A program made the position numbers and the translations under genes. Positions 13,101 to 23,498 of a stretch of 64,000 nt of DNA are shown piece after piece. Origin of the DNA: Scilla litardierei (taxonomy: Eukaryota; Streptophyta; Magnoliopsida; Asparagales; Asparagaceae); NCBI GenBank assembly GCA_030789695.1, contig CM061138.1:15200214-15264213 (forward strand), read 5' to 3'. Below the pieces are notes generated by a model that was given only the letters and a program-made list of their open reading frames with translations, was not told the DNA's origin and searched no databases. The first letter of the stretch is position 1. Every line of letters starts with the position of its first letter.

Positions 13101-13230
13101 TATGTGCATAGTGGCATGCATGGTCTATTTCTCTTTTCCCTCTCCTTTTCTCTCATCACACTCACTCTTCAGGATACTTGGAAGAAAAAATTTGTAAAAT
13201 TCCGGGTATTCTGGGGATCGGGGCGTGACA
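10110..13230. mobile_element. Solo LTR, probably Ty3/gypsy Tekay/Del-like, inside copia gag
   Basis: A 3121-bp insertion bounded by tggcatgcc and ggggcgtgaca (TG...CA) and flanked by the 5-bp duplication tccat (10105-10109 and 13231-13235). Removing it restores the copia gag reading order, which fixes both edges. It has no coding capacity and no second copy of its ends inside, so it is best read as a solo LTR left by recombination. The ggggcgtgaca end resembles the 3' end of Del/Tekay LTRs, which would make it + oriented; that is an inference. It contains a poly-G run (about 12087-12100) and a local duplication (12288-12360 and 12390-12465, both with gtccactgc and tcgtgtg). Confidence 0.75.
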
Positions 13231-13841
13231 TCCATCATTTGTTGCAATTGGAGCTTGTGTGCCAATGGGTTACCGATGAGATCATTCAAGATGAGCTTAG
13301 AAAGATCATTCCATTCATACATGACCGTTGTCGTCATATCATACTCGGGTGTGTGTGACCAGAGAATCTTGCTCACGTGTTCCATTTGAGCGAAATTCTT
13401 GCCAATCCCAACAAGCCGGTTGATTATCTCCATAAAGAGAGTGTACATCTCGGTTATTGATTCTCATTGGGTCATCTCGAAGGCTGCATAGAAGTGAGCA
13501 TAAAGGGAAACTTTTGAAGTTTTAACTCTAGCATTACATTCATGTGTTAACTCAAGGATTTTTCCTATGTTGTGTGCAGTGGTTGCTAAAGGCACACTGT
13601 TGCACTTCGGGTTGACAATGGCACAACAGATCATGTTTATTACATTAGCATTCAATGCATCTTGATTTTTCTCATGATTGGTACATGCAGTGATCGACTT
13701 AGTTGGTGCTTCGCATGGAGTCTCCATTATGGTACACACGTCGTATGAGATGGATTTGAGGTAGATCTTGACACAGTTCTTCCAACTCCCAAAGTTTGAT
13801 CTGATAAGCAAATGTGGACTGATAAGAGGATAATTTTGCAT
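13231..13841 (-). pseudogene. Copia gag N-terminal fragment
   Basis: On the - strand, an ATG at 13841 opens MQNYPLISPHLLIRSNFG, then SWKNCVKIYLKS, the N-terminal gag block of copia elements (DUF4219/UBN2-like). A second frame (13448 downwards) continues with MEIINRLVGIGK and EWNDLSKLILNDLIG blocks up to the solo LTR. A frameshift lies near 13450. Downstream pieces are at 9880-10104 (knuckle), 8980-9860 (integrase) and 7975-8960 (RT). The 5' UTR of this element is interrupted at 13898 by LARD F. Confidence 0.8.
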
Positions 13842-13897
13842 GTTTTATCTCCCCATTCATAGGTATTTTGTGCATATTATCTGCTTAATTTGACTCC

Positions 13898-15035
13898 TGT
13901 TATGAGGTGGAACTCGCGTACAATGAATTTGTATTGTGGGGAACCAAGGGCACGGTGGTTATGTTGAGAAGAGGGTTTAGGTGGGCTGTTTAACAAGTGA
14001 TTAGTGGGGTGAAGAGGTTGAACTTGCCGCCGGGGGTGGCCACGGAGTCGAATCTCACCGGACGCGGCGGAGGAAGATTGGATGGCAGGAGGCTGAAGTT
14101 GATGTCGACCAAGGGGCGAGCTTTCCTGTAGCACGAGCAACTCGTCAGAAGGGCGGGGTTGGGGTCCAACCCTTAGCCCCTCTGATGCCTAAGTCAGTAA
14201 TAGGACTTAAAACGGGGGCTAGGCATGCCGGTCGGACTAACGGTGTGTCGACCGTACGTGGCGAGCTATAGGTGGGAGAACAAAGATATGGACGACCTTT
14301 GCTCTCGTGTGTGAATGATAGATTGAGAGAGAATTTGCAAACCCCTTCACCGTAAGAGGAGAGGGGGTATTTATACCTGACGGGAGATGACTAGGCGGGG
14401 CTGACCTGGCATGCTAACTAGACGTGCTGAGCTGGCTCGGTTGTTAATGGAAGCTTCGGACAAGGACGTCAGGAATAGGAGTGCCTGACCTGCTTTTGTC
14501 AGACGGCGCGACGGCCAGGGGGTGCTTTTGTCGGGATGTCAGGACCGAAAGCATTAACTGTCAGTCGGCTCAACCGCCAGGGGGTGCTTTGTTAGACGGT
14601 CGGGTGGCGTATGTGTCAGTCGTGTCCTTATCCTAGGTTGTTTGTCGTTGGTGACGAACTAATGGTCGGGCTATGCTATCCCTGGCGTCGTGGTGCATGG
14701 GGGCCGGCCGTGTCGACCGGCTCGGGGGCTGTTCGGCCCGGCCGCGCCTCCTTGTCGGTCGTGGGTTGTGGGCCGCTGGAGCGGAAGGATACGCACATTA
14801 CTATGTCAGCATATCCGGCGGTATTGTCCGGGGGCTCCCCAAGCGCCTTGCCCCTGGCGGGCCGAGCAACTGCGGTTGCGTGCCTCGGCCGTGTGGGGGA
14901 GTGCTGCGAGGCGCGCCCGTTCCCGCGTAGCTTCGGTCTTCCGGGGTGGAGGCCCTTTCACGAAGGGGAGAGTTAATGGGGTATGTCAGCGGATCCGGGT
15001 GGGAGTCGGACTCTTACGATCTTTAGGTCGTAACA
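13898..15035 (-). repeat. 3' LTR of element F
   Basis: Direct repeat partner of 20367-21504 and of the same 1138-bp length. It carries a - strand TATA-like palindrome (ggtataaatacc, 14367-14378), likely part of the LTR promoter. Open frames inside it are not conserved proteins. Confidence 0.9.
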
Positions 15036-18000
15036 ATTGCCCCCGGCATTTGAGTGTGAGGCGGAAGCCCGGCTCGGCTCGGATGGCGTAACGCCGCCCT
15101 ATAACCTGACTCGGACATGGATCCAAGCTCAAGGGTGATGACGCCGCTCCCGCGGGGTGTGTCCCGCTGTTGCGGGATCGCGAGGTCTCGTCCCGAGTGG
15201 GAACCAAAGGGGGCCCCCCCTTCCCCGACGTGCCGTTGCGGGTGTCGGCTAGGTCGGATTTTGGGGGAGACCGACTTTTTTGAGAAGGTTATGGTCCTTG
15301 CTGAGATGCGTTTATCGGACGTATTTGTAATTTTCGCGGGGCTTTGGCCGTTCTTCGCCCGGCGGACCTCCCCGCGGTTGTGCGCTTGGGCTCAAGGGGA
15401 GGTGTCCGTAAGGGGGAATATTATTCATCAACCTTTACCGGAGATCTAGATGATATTTACAACAATAGAGCAGATGTGGCCCAACCAGCGGTTGGGACGG
15501 AAGGTTGTTCACATTCGTCGCCCGCTCCATCGGGGTGAGCAGATCCCTGCGTCGGGGTGGTCTTCCTTTATACCGACCGCTGAATTCCTACTGCCTCATT
15601 GTCCGGGGACGTGCTGGCGCGCCGGGAATCAATGTTTGGTTTAATCAGGGATGCCACCCCGTGGTGGTCCGCCCTTCGGGGGGGGTTGACCCTCGTTTGT
15701 CAGGGGACCCTCTTCCTTTCCCTTTCCTCGCTTCCTCGCGTTCTGCCTCGCCGCCGCCGTGCTGGAGGGTTGCCCAGCCTCGCCAGAGATCATGCGCACC
15801 GAGGGGGAACCCCGGGGGAGGCGGAGGACGAGGTAGCGGTGGTGGCGTCGCTGGGAGAGCCGTTGGGGGTTTCCGCCCTCACACCCCGTAGGGATCGCCG
15901 TCGGCTGGGTGTTAATTGGGGTGTTGCGGCCCGCGGCCCTTCTTCTGGACCTGCCGTTTGATCCAGTAACGAGCAGGAGGAAGGCTGGCGGTTGGGGCCT
16001 CCCATGTGTAAGTGGGATATCCTGTCAGGGGTCGTGGGGCTATGGCGGTCACCGTCGGGGGAAGTGGGGCCCGTAGGTGGTCATCGGCCTTCTTCGTAGC
16101 TCGGTGGGGCGCTCGGGGCCGTTTCATACCCGGTGTGAGGGGATGCGAATCCCCTTGTATCTCTCCCCCTCTCCCCTGACTTCTGAAGGGGGGTACTTAT
16201 AGCGGGATTCTGCGGAAGGGTTTTCCGTAGATAATGTGAGGGTTTAGTGCCATTAATGGGCTCCGCTGAATCACGCGCTTTGGGAACCGCTTTTTCCTGG
16301 CGGTATCCGACACGAGTTGTCTGTTCTGGCCTCTCGGGGGGCGTGTTGCTGCTGATGGCGTGTTGTCCAAGGGTCCTTTCGTTACGTCGAGTCGCATCGT
16401 GGCGCTGCCTTGACGAGACTAGGCCGCTGCCTTGTCGGGACTAGGCGTATATTCGACAGGTATTGTTTCGTGGTTCCTGGCTTGCGACCGGTCCGTTCCG
16501 GGTCACATGTCCTTGTCCTTGTCCTTGTCCCCCGGGCTGAGTTTTTGAGGATGTTGGGCCTAATCCGGGGGAATCCAGCTCTGGTTCGAGGGGCCGGCCC
16601 TGGGTGGTTGGTCGCTACGCGGTCTGAGCCGAGGTGTTACGGGAACGTCGGTCTTCGCCGTGTTTTGCCGCGGGGTTGCCTATTTTGGCTTCTTGTGTTA
16701 CACAATCACTAACTATGTCCCCAACATTCCCTTGTCCGAGATCGCGAGGTCTGGGGGAAGGGGATGTTGATGGTTTGTATTGTCTTTGGGCGGGGCGGGG
16801 AATTGCCGAAAAGGTTCGGGATGAGACATGCCGCCTTATCACGATTTGACCTCGGACGGAAATGGTCCCACAGGGGAGGCCTCCGTTCACTTCTGTCCCT
16901 TTTGGCCGAAAGTTGTCGTTGACTTTGGTTGGCGAGGGGTCTTGGTGGTGAGCGTAGTATCGAGGGGGTCGAGCTGCGGGTGTAAATTTCATGGGCGTCC
17001 TAAGCTAGTCCAGGGAGTGCGTTACGCCGTTCCTACTTTCCACGCAGCGAGGGGTGGTGAGCTCGCCCGGCACTTGGCGGGGGGATCGCTTCACGCTATG
17101 GCATTCTCCGAAAATCAAAGCGTATATGACAAGGATGAATGTTTTCATTTAAATTTACAAGAACTGATATATGGCTTGTACATGAGTTCTTAGATTATCG
17201 CCCTTTTGTGGGGTAAGATCCGGCCCTAGGATGGGCTGTAGAGCTGTCCTCGCCTGCGGTGAACGACCTCCGGACCTAGGGGTCACCTTCTGCAGGGTGG
17301 GCCTTTTTAACTCGAGTTGTTCTTGGCGCAGAGGTGAGCGATCGCCTTCCGTGCTGAAGTGTTGTAAGGTCTCCCCGGTCCGGTAGAAGCACTGGGGGGA
17401 ATCACCAGGGAAGCCGTCTTTCTGGGGCTTGTGTCTTGGGGGGGTCTTGATGATCGGGCCCCCCACGCCTCGCTGCTTGGGTTTGAGGGTGGGGGGAGTC
17501 CCGATGATCGGGCCGCCCTCCCCCCCGCCTCGCTGTTTGGGTTTGAGGGTGGGGTTCGGCGCCCGATCGTGCCGGGGCGGGCTGACACGCCATGACTTGC
17601 CGTTTGGGCTCGCCAGGGATGCAGCCTTGACGAGGTCCCCGTCCGGAGGTCGACGGCGAGGAGGTACTGGCTTGCAAGCCCGTGGGGCTCTCGCTTTTCC
17701 TGCCGACGGGGGTCGGATGCCTACCTTTCTCCGACTCGTCCTTGTTTAAGGGGGACGGAGGCGTGAAAGGTGGATTTCCCTTGTGTAAGCGGAATATCCT
17801 GTTGGCGATCCGTTTGTAAGAGGAATATCCTGTCGGAGGTGGTGGAGATGCGGGAACCGCCACCCTGGGCGGTGGGAACCACTGATGGCCGGTGACTTCT
17901 CTTTTGTTAGGGCGTTGTATCTCGGCCCGTTTCCCAGCGGGTGGGGGGGATAAGTGCCGATTTCTCATGTCTTCCGACTCTTTGTTCTTTCTCTTTCAGA

Positions 18001-18270
18001 AGGGTGAGTGGCGTCTTTATAGGGAGATCTCGCTGACGGTTTCCCCCATATTTATTGCGATGTGTTGGCCTTATTAATGGGCTCCTCGGATTCACGTCCG
18101 TGGGAAACCGCTTTTGCCAGGTGGCTCTTACGGAACCTCTTTTGGAGTGTACCATTAATGGTGGCGTATTTCTCGAGCGTCCTTTCGTTTCGTCTAGTCA
18201 CATCGGGGCCGCCTACTCGAGAACTGACGCCATTTCGTCCCGGTTTATGTGCCCCTGTCTTCTTTTGATT
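15036..18270 (-). other. GC-rich non-coding interior of element F
   Basis: About 3.2 kb without gag, protease, RT, RNase H or integrase motifs in either orientation. Many overlapping open frames arise only because GC-rich sequence has few stops. Two stretches (about 16185-16330 and 17995-18140) are related to each other: both hold attaatgggctcc followed by a tgggaa-ccgctttt block. This implies an internal duplication. Confidence 0.6.
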
Positions 18271-20351
18271 TTTCGAGGGTCATGGGCGCGTAGCCCTCTC
18301 TGGTTTGGGTGGCTAGGGTTGGCCCTGCCCCAGAGGTCTTGAGGGGGGGAGCGGGCGCGTAGCCCGGTCCGTGCCCTTCTCTGGTTTGGGTGGCTAGGGT
18401 TGGCCCTGCCCCAGAGGTCTTGAGGGGGGGAGCGGGCGCGTAGCCCTTCTCTGGTTTGGGTGGCTAGGGTTGGCCCTGCCCCAGAGGTCTTGAGGGGGGG
18501 AGCGGGCGCGTAGCTCGGCCCGTGCCCTTCTCTGGTTTGGGTGGATAGGGTTGGCCCTGCCCCAGAGGTCTTGAGGGGGGGAGCGGGCGCGTAGCCCGGC
18601 CCGTGCCCTTCTCTGGTTTGGGTGGCTAGGGTTGGCCCTGCCCCAGAGGTCTTGAGGGGGGGAGCGGGCGCGTGGCCCGGCCCGTGTCCTTCTCTGGTTT
18701 GGGTGGCTAGGGTTGGCCCTGCCCCAGAGGTCTTGAGGGGGGGAGCGGGCGCGTGGCCCGGCCCGTGCCCTTCTCTGGTTTGGGTGGCTAGGGTTGGCCC
18801 TGCCCCAGAGGTCATGAGGGGGGGGGGAGCGGGCGCGTAGCCCTTCTCTGGTTTGGGTGGCTAGGGTTGGCCCTGCCCCAGAGGTCTTGAGGGGGGAGCG
18901 GGCGCGTAGCCCGGCCCGTGCCCTTCTCTGGTTTAGGTGGCTAGGGTTGGACCTGTCCCATAGGTCTTGAGGGGGGGAGCGTGCGCGTAGCCCGGCCCGT
19001 GCCCTTCTCTGGTTTGGGTGGCTAGGGTTGGCCCTGCCCCAGAGGTCTTAAGGGGGGGAGCGGGCGCGTGGCCCGGCCCGTGCCCTTCTCTGGTTTGGGT
19101 GGCTAGGGTTGGCCCTGCCCCAGAGGTCTTGAGGGGGGGGGGGGGGGGAGCGGGCGCGTGGCCCGGCCCGTGCACTTCTCTGGTTTGGGTGGCTAGGGTT
19201 GGCCCTGCCCCAGAGGTCTTGAGGGGGGGAGCGGGCGCGTGGCCCGGCCCGTGCCCTTCTCTGGTTTGGGTGGCTAGGGTTGGCCCTGCCCCAGAGGTCT
19301 TGAGGGGGGGAGCGGGCGCGTGGCCCGGCCCGTGCACTTCTCTGGTTTGGGTGGCTAGGGTTGGCCATGCGCCAGAGGTCTTGAGGGGGGGAGCGGGCGC
19401 GTAGCCCGGCCCGTGCCCCTCTCTGGTTTGGGTGGCTAGGGTTGGCCCTGCCCCAGAGGTCTTGAGGGGGGGAGCGGGCGCGTAGCCCGGCCCGTGCCCC
19501 TCTCTGGTTTGGGTGGCTAGGGTTGGCCCTGCCCCAGAGGTCTTGAGGGGGGGAGCGGGCGCGTAGCCCGGCCCGTGCCCCTCTCTGGTTTGGGTGGCTA
19601 GGGTTGGCCCTGCCCCAGAGGTCTTGAGGGGGGGAGCGGGCGCGTAGCCCGGCCCGTGCCCTTCTCTGGTTTGGGTGGCTAGGGTTGGCCCTGCCCCAGA
19701 GGTCTTGGGGGGGGGAGCGGGCGCGTAGCCCGGCCCGTGCCCTTCTATGGTTTGGGTGGCTAGGGTTGGCCCTGCCCCAGAGGTCTTGAGGGGGGGAGCG
19801 GACGCGTAGCCCGGCCCGTGCCCTTCTCTGGTTTGGGTGGCTAGGGTTGGCCCTGCCCCAGAGGTCTTGAGGGGGGGAGCGGGCGCGTAGCCCGGCCCGT
19901 GCCCTTCTCTGGTTTGGGTGGCTAGGGTTGGCCCTGCCCCAGAGGTCTTGAGGGGGGGAGCGGGCGCGTAGCCGGCCCGTGCCCTTCTCTGGTTTGGGTG
20001 GCTAGGGTTGGCCCTGCCCCAGAGGTCTTGAGGGGGGGGGGGGGGAGCGGGCGCGTAGCCCGGCCCATGCCCTTCTCTGGTTTGGGTGGCTAGGGTTGGC
20101 CCTGCCCCAGAGGTCTTGAGGGGGGGAGCGGGCGCGTAGCCCGGCCCGTGCCCTTCTCTGGTTTGGGTGGCTAGGGTTGGCCCTGCCCCAGAGGTCTTGA
20201 GGGGGGGAGCGGGCGCGTAGCCCGGCTCGTGCCCTTCTCTAGTTTGGGTGGCTAGGGTTGGCCCTGCCCCAGAGGTCTTGAGGGGGGGAGCGGGCGCGTC
20301 GCCCGGCCCATGCCCTTCTCTGGTTTGGGTGGCTAGGGTTGGCCCTGCCCC
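18270..20351. repeat. 81-bp minisatellite, about 25 copies
   Basis: Head-to-tail units beginning ctctggtttgggtggctagg and including ccctgccccagaggtcttga, a G-run and gagcgggcgcgtag. The period is 81 bp (for example 19421 to 19502). Some units lack the cccggcccgtgccc part (near 18300 and 18445). G-run length varies from about 6 to 13. Because 81 is divisible by 3 and the unit lacks stops in several frames, it creates long artificial ORFs, including one of 558 codons on the - strand (18933-20609). It lies just inside the 5' LTR and primer site of element F. Confidence 0.95.
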
Positions 20352-20366
20352 ACAGACGGCGCCAAT
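20348..20366 (-). other. Primer binding site of element F
   Basis: The - strand reads ATTGGCGCCGTCTGTGGGG directly after the LTR end at 20367. This matches the TGGCGCCGTCTGTGG primer site that is characteristic of Tat/Ogre-lineage Ty3/gypsy elements. Confidence 0.85.
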
Positions 20367-21504
20367 TGTTACGAGGTGGAACTCGCGTACAATGAATTTG
20401 TATTGTGGGGAACCAAGGGCACTGTGGTTATGTTGAGAAGAGGGTTTAGGTGGGCTGTTTAACAAGTGATTAGTGGGGTGAAGAGGTTGGACTTGCCGCC
20501 GGGGGTGGCCACGGAGTCGAATCTCACCGGACGCGGCGGAGGAAGATTGGATGGCAGGAGGCTGAAGTTGATGTCGACCAAGGGGCGAGCTTTCCTGCAG
20601 CACGAGCAACTCGTCAGAAGGGCGGGGTTGGGGTTCAACCCTTAGCCCCTCCGATGCCTAAGTCAGTAATAGTACTTAAAACGGGGGCTAGGCACGCCGG
20701 TCGGACTAACGGTGTGTCGACCGTATGTGGCGAGCTATAGGTGGGAGAACAAAGATATGGACGACCTTTGCTCTCGTTTGTGAATGATAGATTGAGAGAG
20801 AATTTGCCAACCCCTTCACCGTAAGAGGAGAGGGGGTATTTATACCTGACTGGAGATGACTAGGCGGGGCTGACCTGGCATGCTGACTAGACGTGCTGAG
20901 CTGGCTCGGTTGTCAGCGGAAGCTTCGGACTAGGACGTCAGGAATAGGAGTGCCTGACCTGCTTTTGTCAGACGGCGCGACGGAGAGGGGGTGCTTTTGT
21001 CGGGATGTCAGGACCGAAAGCATTAACTGTCAGTCGGCTCAACCGCCAGGGGGTGCTTTGTCAGACGGTCGGGTAGCGTATGTGTTAGTCGTGTCCTTAT
21101 CCTAGGTTGTTTGTCGTTGGTGACGAACTAAAGGTCGGGCTATGCTATCCCTGGCGTCGTGGTGCATGGGGGCCGGCCGGGTCGACCGGCTCGGGAGTTG
21201 TTCGGCCCGGCCGCGCCTCCTTGTCGGTCGTGGGTTGTGGGCCGCTGGAACGGAAGGATACGCACATGACTATGTCAGCATATCCGGCGGTATTGTCCGG
21301 GGGCTCCCCAAGCGCCTTGCCCCTGGCGGGCCGAGCAACTGCGGTTGCGTGCCTCGGCCGTGTGGGGGAGTGCTGCGAGGCGCGCCCGTTCCCGCGTAGC
21401 TTCGGTCTTCCGGGGTGGAGGCCCTTTCACGAAGGGGAGAGTTAATGGGGTATGTCAGCGGATCCGGGTGGGAGTCGGACTCTTACGATCTTTAGGTCAT
21501 AACA
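20367..21504 (-). repeat. 5' LTR of element F
   Basis: 1138 bp, tgttacgagg...ggtcataaca. The TATA-like ggtataaatacc lies on the - strand at 20835-20846. Transcription would run towards lower coordinates into the primer site and the minisatellite. Confidence 0.9.
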
Positions 21505-21509
21505 ACTCC

Positions 21510-23033
21510 AATACATGCTTTTCTCCGATATTATTTAATACCAGCAAATATAATCTATTTATGTGCAAAATATGATTTTTATGACTTAGCTTTTGTCTTT
21601 TCTCTTATTTTCAATCGAAAATGGTGACCTCTCGGTTCCAACGAATAGGGTTTTTGGATTTTTTGAGATCGGTATTATTTTTTTATTTTTTGAAAGACAT
21701 GGCAACAAAGCTGGAAAAGTGGCATGACCATGCCATATTTGGCATGGTCGTGCGACATATGTAGAATGTCCACATTTCTGCACGTTACAGTGCACGATCG
21801 TGCCAGATACTGCATGATCTTGCAGATTCGCAGATTTGAGTTTTGGACTGTTTCTGAAGCCCAGCCGGTTTGGGACTATTGGGGATATAAATACTTGTTT
21901 GTAAAGTTGAAAAGGGACGTTTTTTCTAGGTTTAATTTGGGTTTTCTGCTACAACAAGTCTTTTGTTCTTGGAGATGATTTTGTGACTTTTTCTTTGTGG
22001 ATTGGAGGTTGAAGACGCTCGTGCCTTTACTTTCGCTTATCACTTGAATTCAAGTATTTTATTTCCTCTTTATTTTTTTTGTTGATGATTCTACATATTA
22101 TTGATATGATTCTTATCGTCATGAATTGCGTGTAGATCTCTTGTCCAGTGTTGAATTGAACCATATCATGGATTGAATTATGAATTGATCTCAATTTCTC
22201 TCAAATTATTGAAACTATATCGAGGGCTTAGAAAGAGCTTAAAAGCAATTTGAAATGCTTAAAAAATCGATCAATAATTTCAGCAGACTTCTCACTATTT
22301 ATAGGGATCAAATTTGTCAAAAACAGATGTCATATTTTGCTCTCTAACGTTTCTCCAATGGCTAGTCAATGTCCAAGTCGAATATACCCGTTGGGGCATG
22401 AGCGTCGACGCCTATACATTTGGGAGTCGACTTTTGGACCATGAGTCAACTTTCTGCACAACAGGAGTCGACTTCGTGTAGATTCTAGAAAGCCCATTGA
22501 GCTACCAAGAGCTCATCAGTTGACTCCTATTCATCTAGGAGTCTCAATATCTAACCCATTCTCCACTGTTTGGCAGGTTCAAGCGAGTGTTCGGAGTTCA
22601 AGCCACCATGGGTGATGCCAACCGAATACAGTCATCTGGATTGTCACAAAGTTTTTGGTTACTAAAATATCGGCGCCGACAGCGATGTTACACCTTCATC
22701 TACTACTTTAAATGGCAAAGATAAGGTTTAAGTCACTGGTTAATCAAAAACTTGTGGGGACACACAGCGCAATCTCTGCACGCCCAGCTGTCCTCATTTT
22801 CGATTTTTTTAAAGAAATCATCAACAGTAATGCACCCAAAACTTCACCCATCACCGCAAACTACCACCAAACCCCAAACCCCCAACTTCCACGTCGTCGC
22901 TTCATCCGTTTCCTCCCACCAACCGCTATTTTCCGGCTCTGACGGGCTGACCGAAGCGGTGAAATTGCTGACCGACGACAAAAAAAAAGCACCCAAAACA
23001 CTAGACAAATTTAAAGCTGAGATCAATCAATCG
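21510..23033. other. Upstream region of the bZIP gene, with LTR-like debris
   Basis: No gene recognised. 21880-22010 has a gggatataaatactt promoter-like run, and 22380-22545 repeats gagtcgact/agttgact words several times, resembling copia LTR debris. The bZIP promoter should lie in the last several hundred bases, but no clear TATA box is visible. An in-frame ATG at 22752 would extend the bZIP frame by 94 residues. Confidence 0.4.
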
Positions 23034-23498
23034 ATGGCATCGTCTCGCGTGATGGCGTCGTCCTCATCGGCGACCTCCGGTATTACTCGCCAGTCCTCCA
23101 TCTACTCCCTCAAATCACTCGGATCGATGAACGTCGACGATCTGTTCCGAAACATCGAGTTCGATGGCGGACGGGTAGATACGTCGTTGGCGACGATCTC
23201 GAGGCAGGGTAGCGTGGCGACGGTCAAGGTCGATGAGGCGTGGAGGGATATCGACGGCGGCGAGATGACGCTGGAGGATTTCTTGGCGAGGGCTGGCGCG
23301 GTGATGGAGGAGGACGTCAGGGTTCAGTCGGGTGGGTTCGTGTCGGTTAGTGGTGGGGCTGAGGATCCTATTGGGGGAGGGGGAAGGGGGATGAAGAGGT
23401 ATCCTACGATGGATCCTGCTGAGAGGGCAGCGCTACAGCGGCAGAAGAGGATGATTAAGAATCGGGAGTCGGCGGCGAGATCGAGGGAGAGAAAGCAG
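23034..23498 (+). CDS. bZIP exon 1
   Basis: 155 codons, ending at Gln155 in ...SRERKQ before the donor cag|gtaatt. Encodes all N-terminal phosphorylation motifs and the DNA-contacting basic region. It is GC-rich compared with the flanking introns. Confidence 0.9.

Larger units (their letters stand above)
13898..21504 (-). mobile_element. Element F: Tat/Ogre-type non-autonomous LTR retrotransposon (LARD)
   Basis: Bounded by two 1138-bp direct repeats (tgtta...taaca) and flanked by a perfect 5-bp duplication actcc (13893-13897 and 21505-21509). The - strand has a primer site ATTGGCGCCGTCTGTGGGG beside the 20367 LTR edge, as in Tat/Ogre-lineage gypsy elements. A GCCGGGGGCAAT polypurine-like tract precedes the LTR at 15035. 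So the element reads from 21504 to 13898. The 5.3-kb interior is GC-rich, has no gag or pol motif in any frame, and ends in an 81-bp minisatellite. The LTRs differ at roughly 25-30 positions by my reading (about 2.5%), so it is fairly young. It inserted in the 5' UTR of the copia relic. Confidence 0.85.

Noticed and set aside
14611..18268. Many 60-190-codon ORFs in GC-rich DNA
   Set aside because: They lie in the LTR and non-coding interior of element F, overlap in several frames, and show no domain.
18300..20340. Telomere-like ctagggttgg words in the minisatellite
   Set aside because: Only one tagggtt per 81-bp unit, never in tandem. Not telomeric repeat.
18270..20351. CRISPR-like regular array
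   Set aside because: There are no unique spacers; the whole unit repeats. This is a eukaryotic minisatellite.
18933..20609. 558-codon - strand ORF with a repeated GPTLATQTREGHGPG-type peptide, and related ORFs at 18213-18815 and 19018-19404
   Set aside because: They are the stop-free reading of the 81-bp minisatellite plus part of the F LTR. Equivalent frames exist on both strands, and G-run length changes shift them.
22752..23033. Upstream in-frame ATG extending the bZIP by 94 residues
   Set aside because: The extra segment has no group A motif and unusual composition; relatives typically start MASS. It remains possible but is less likely.
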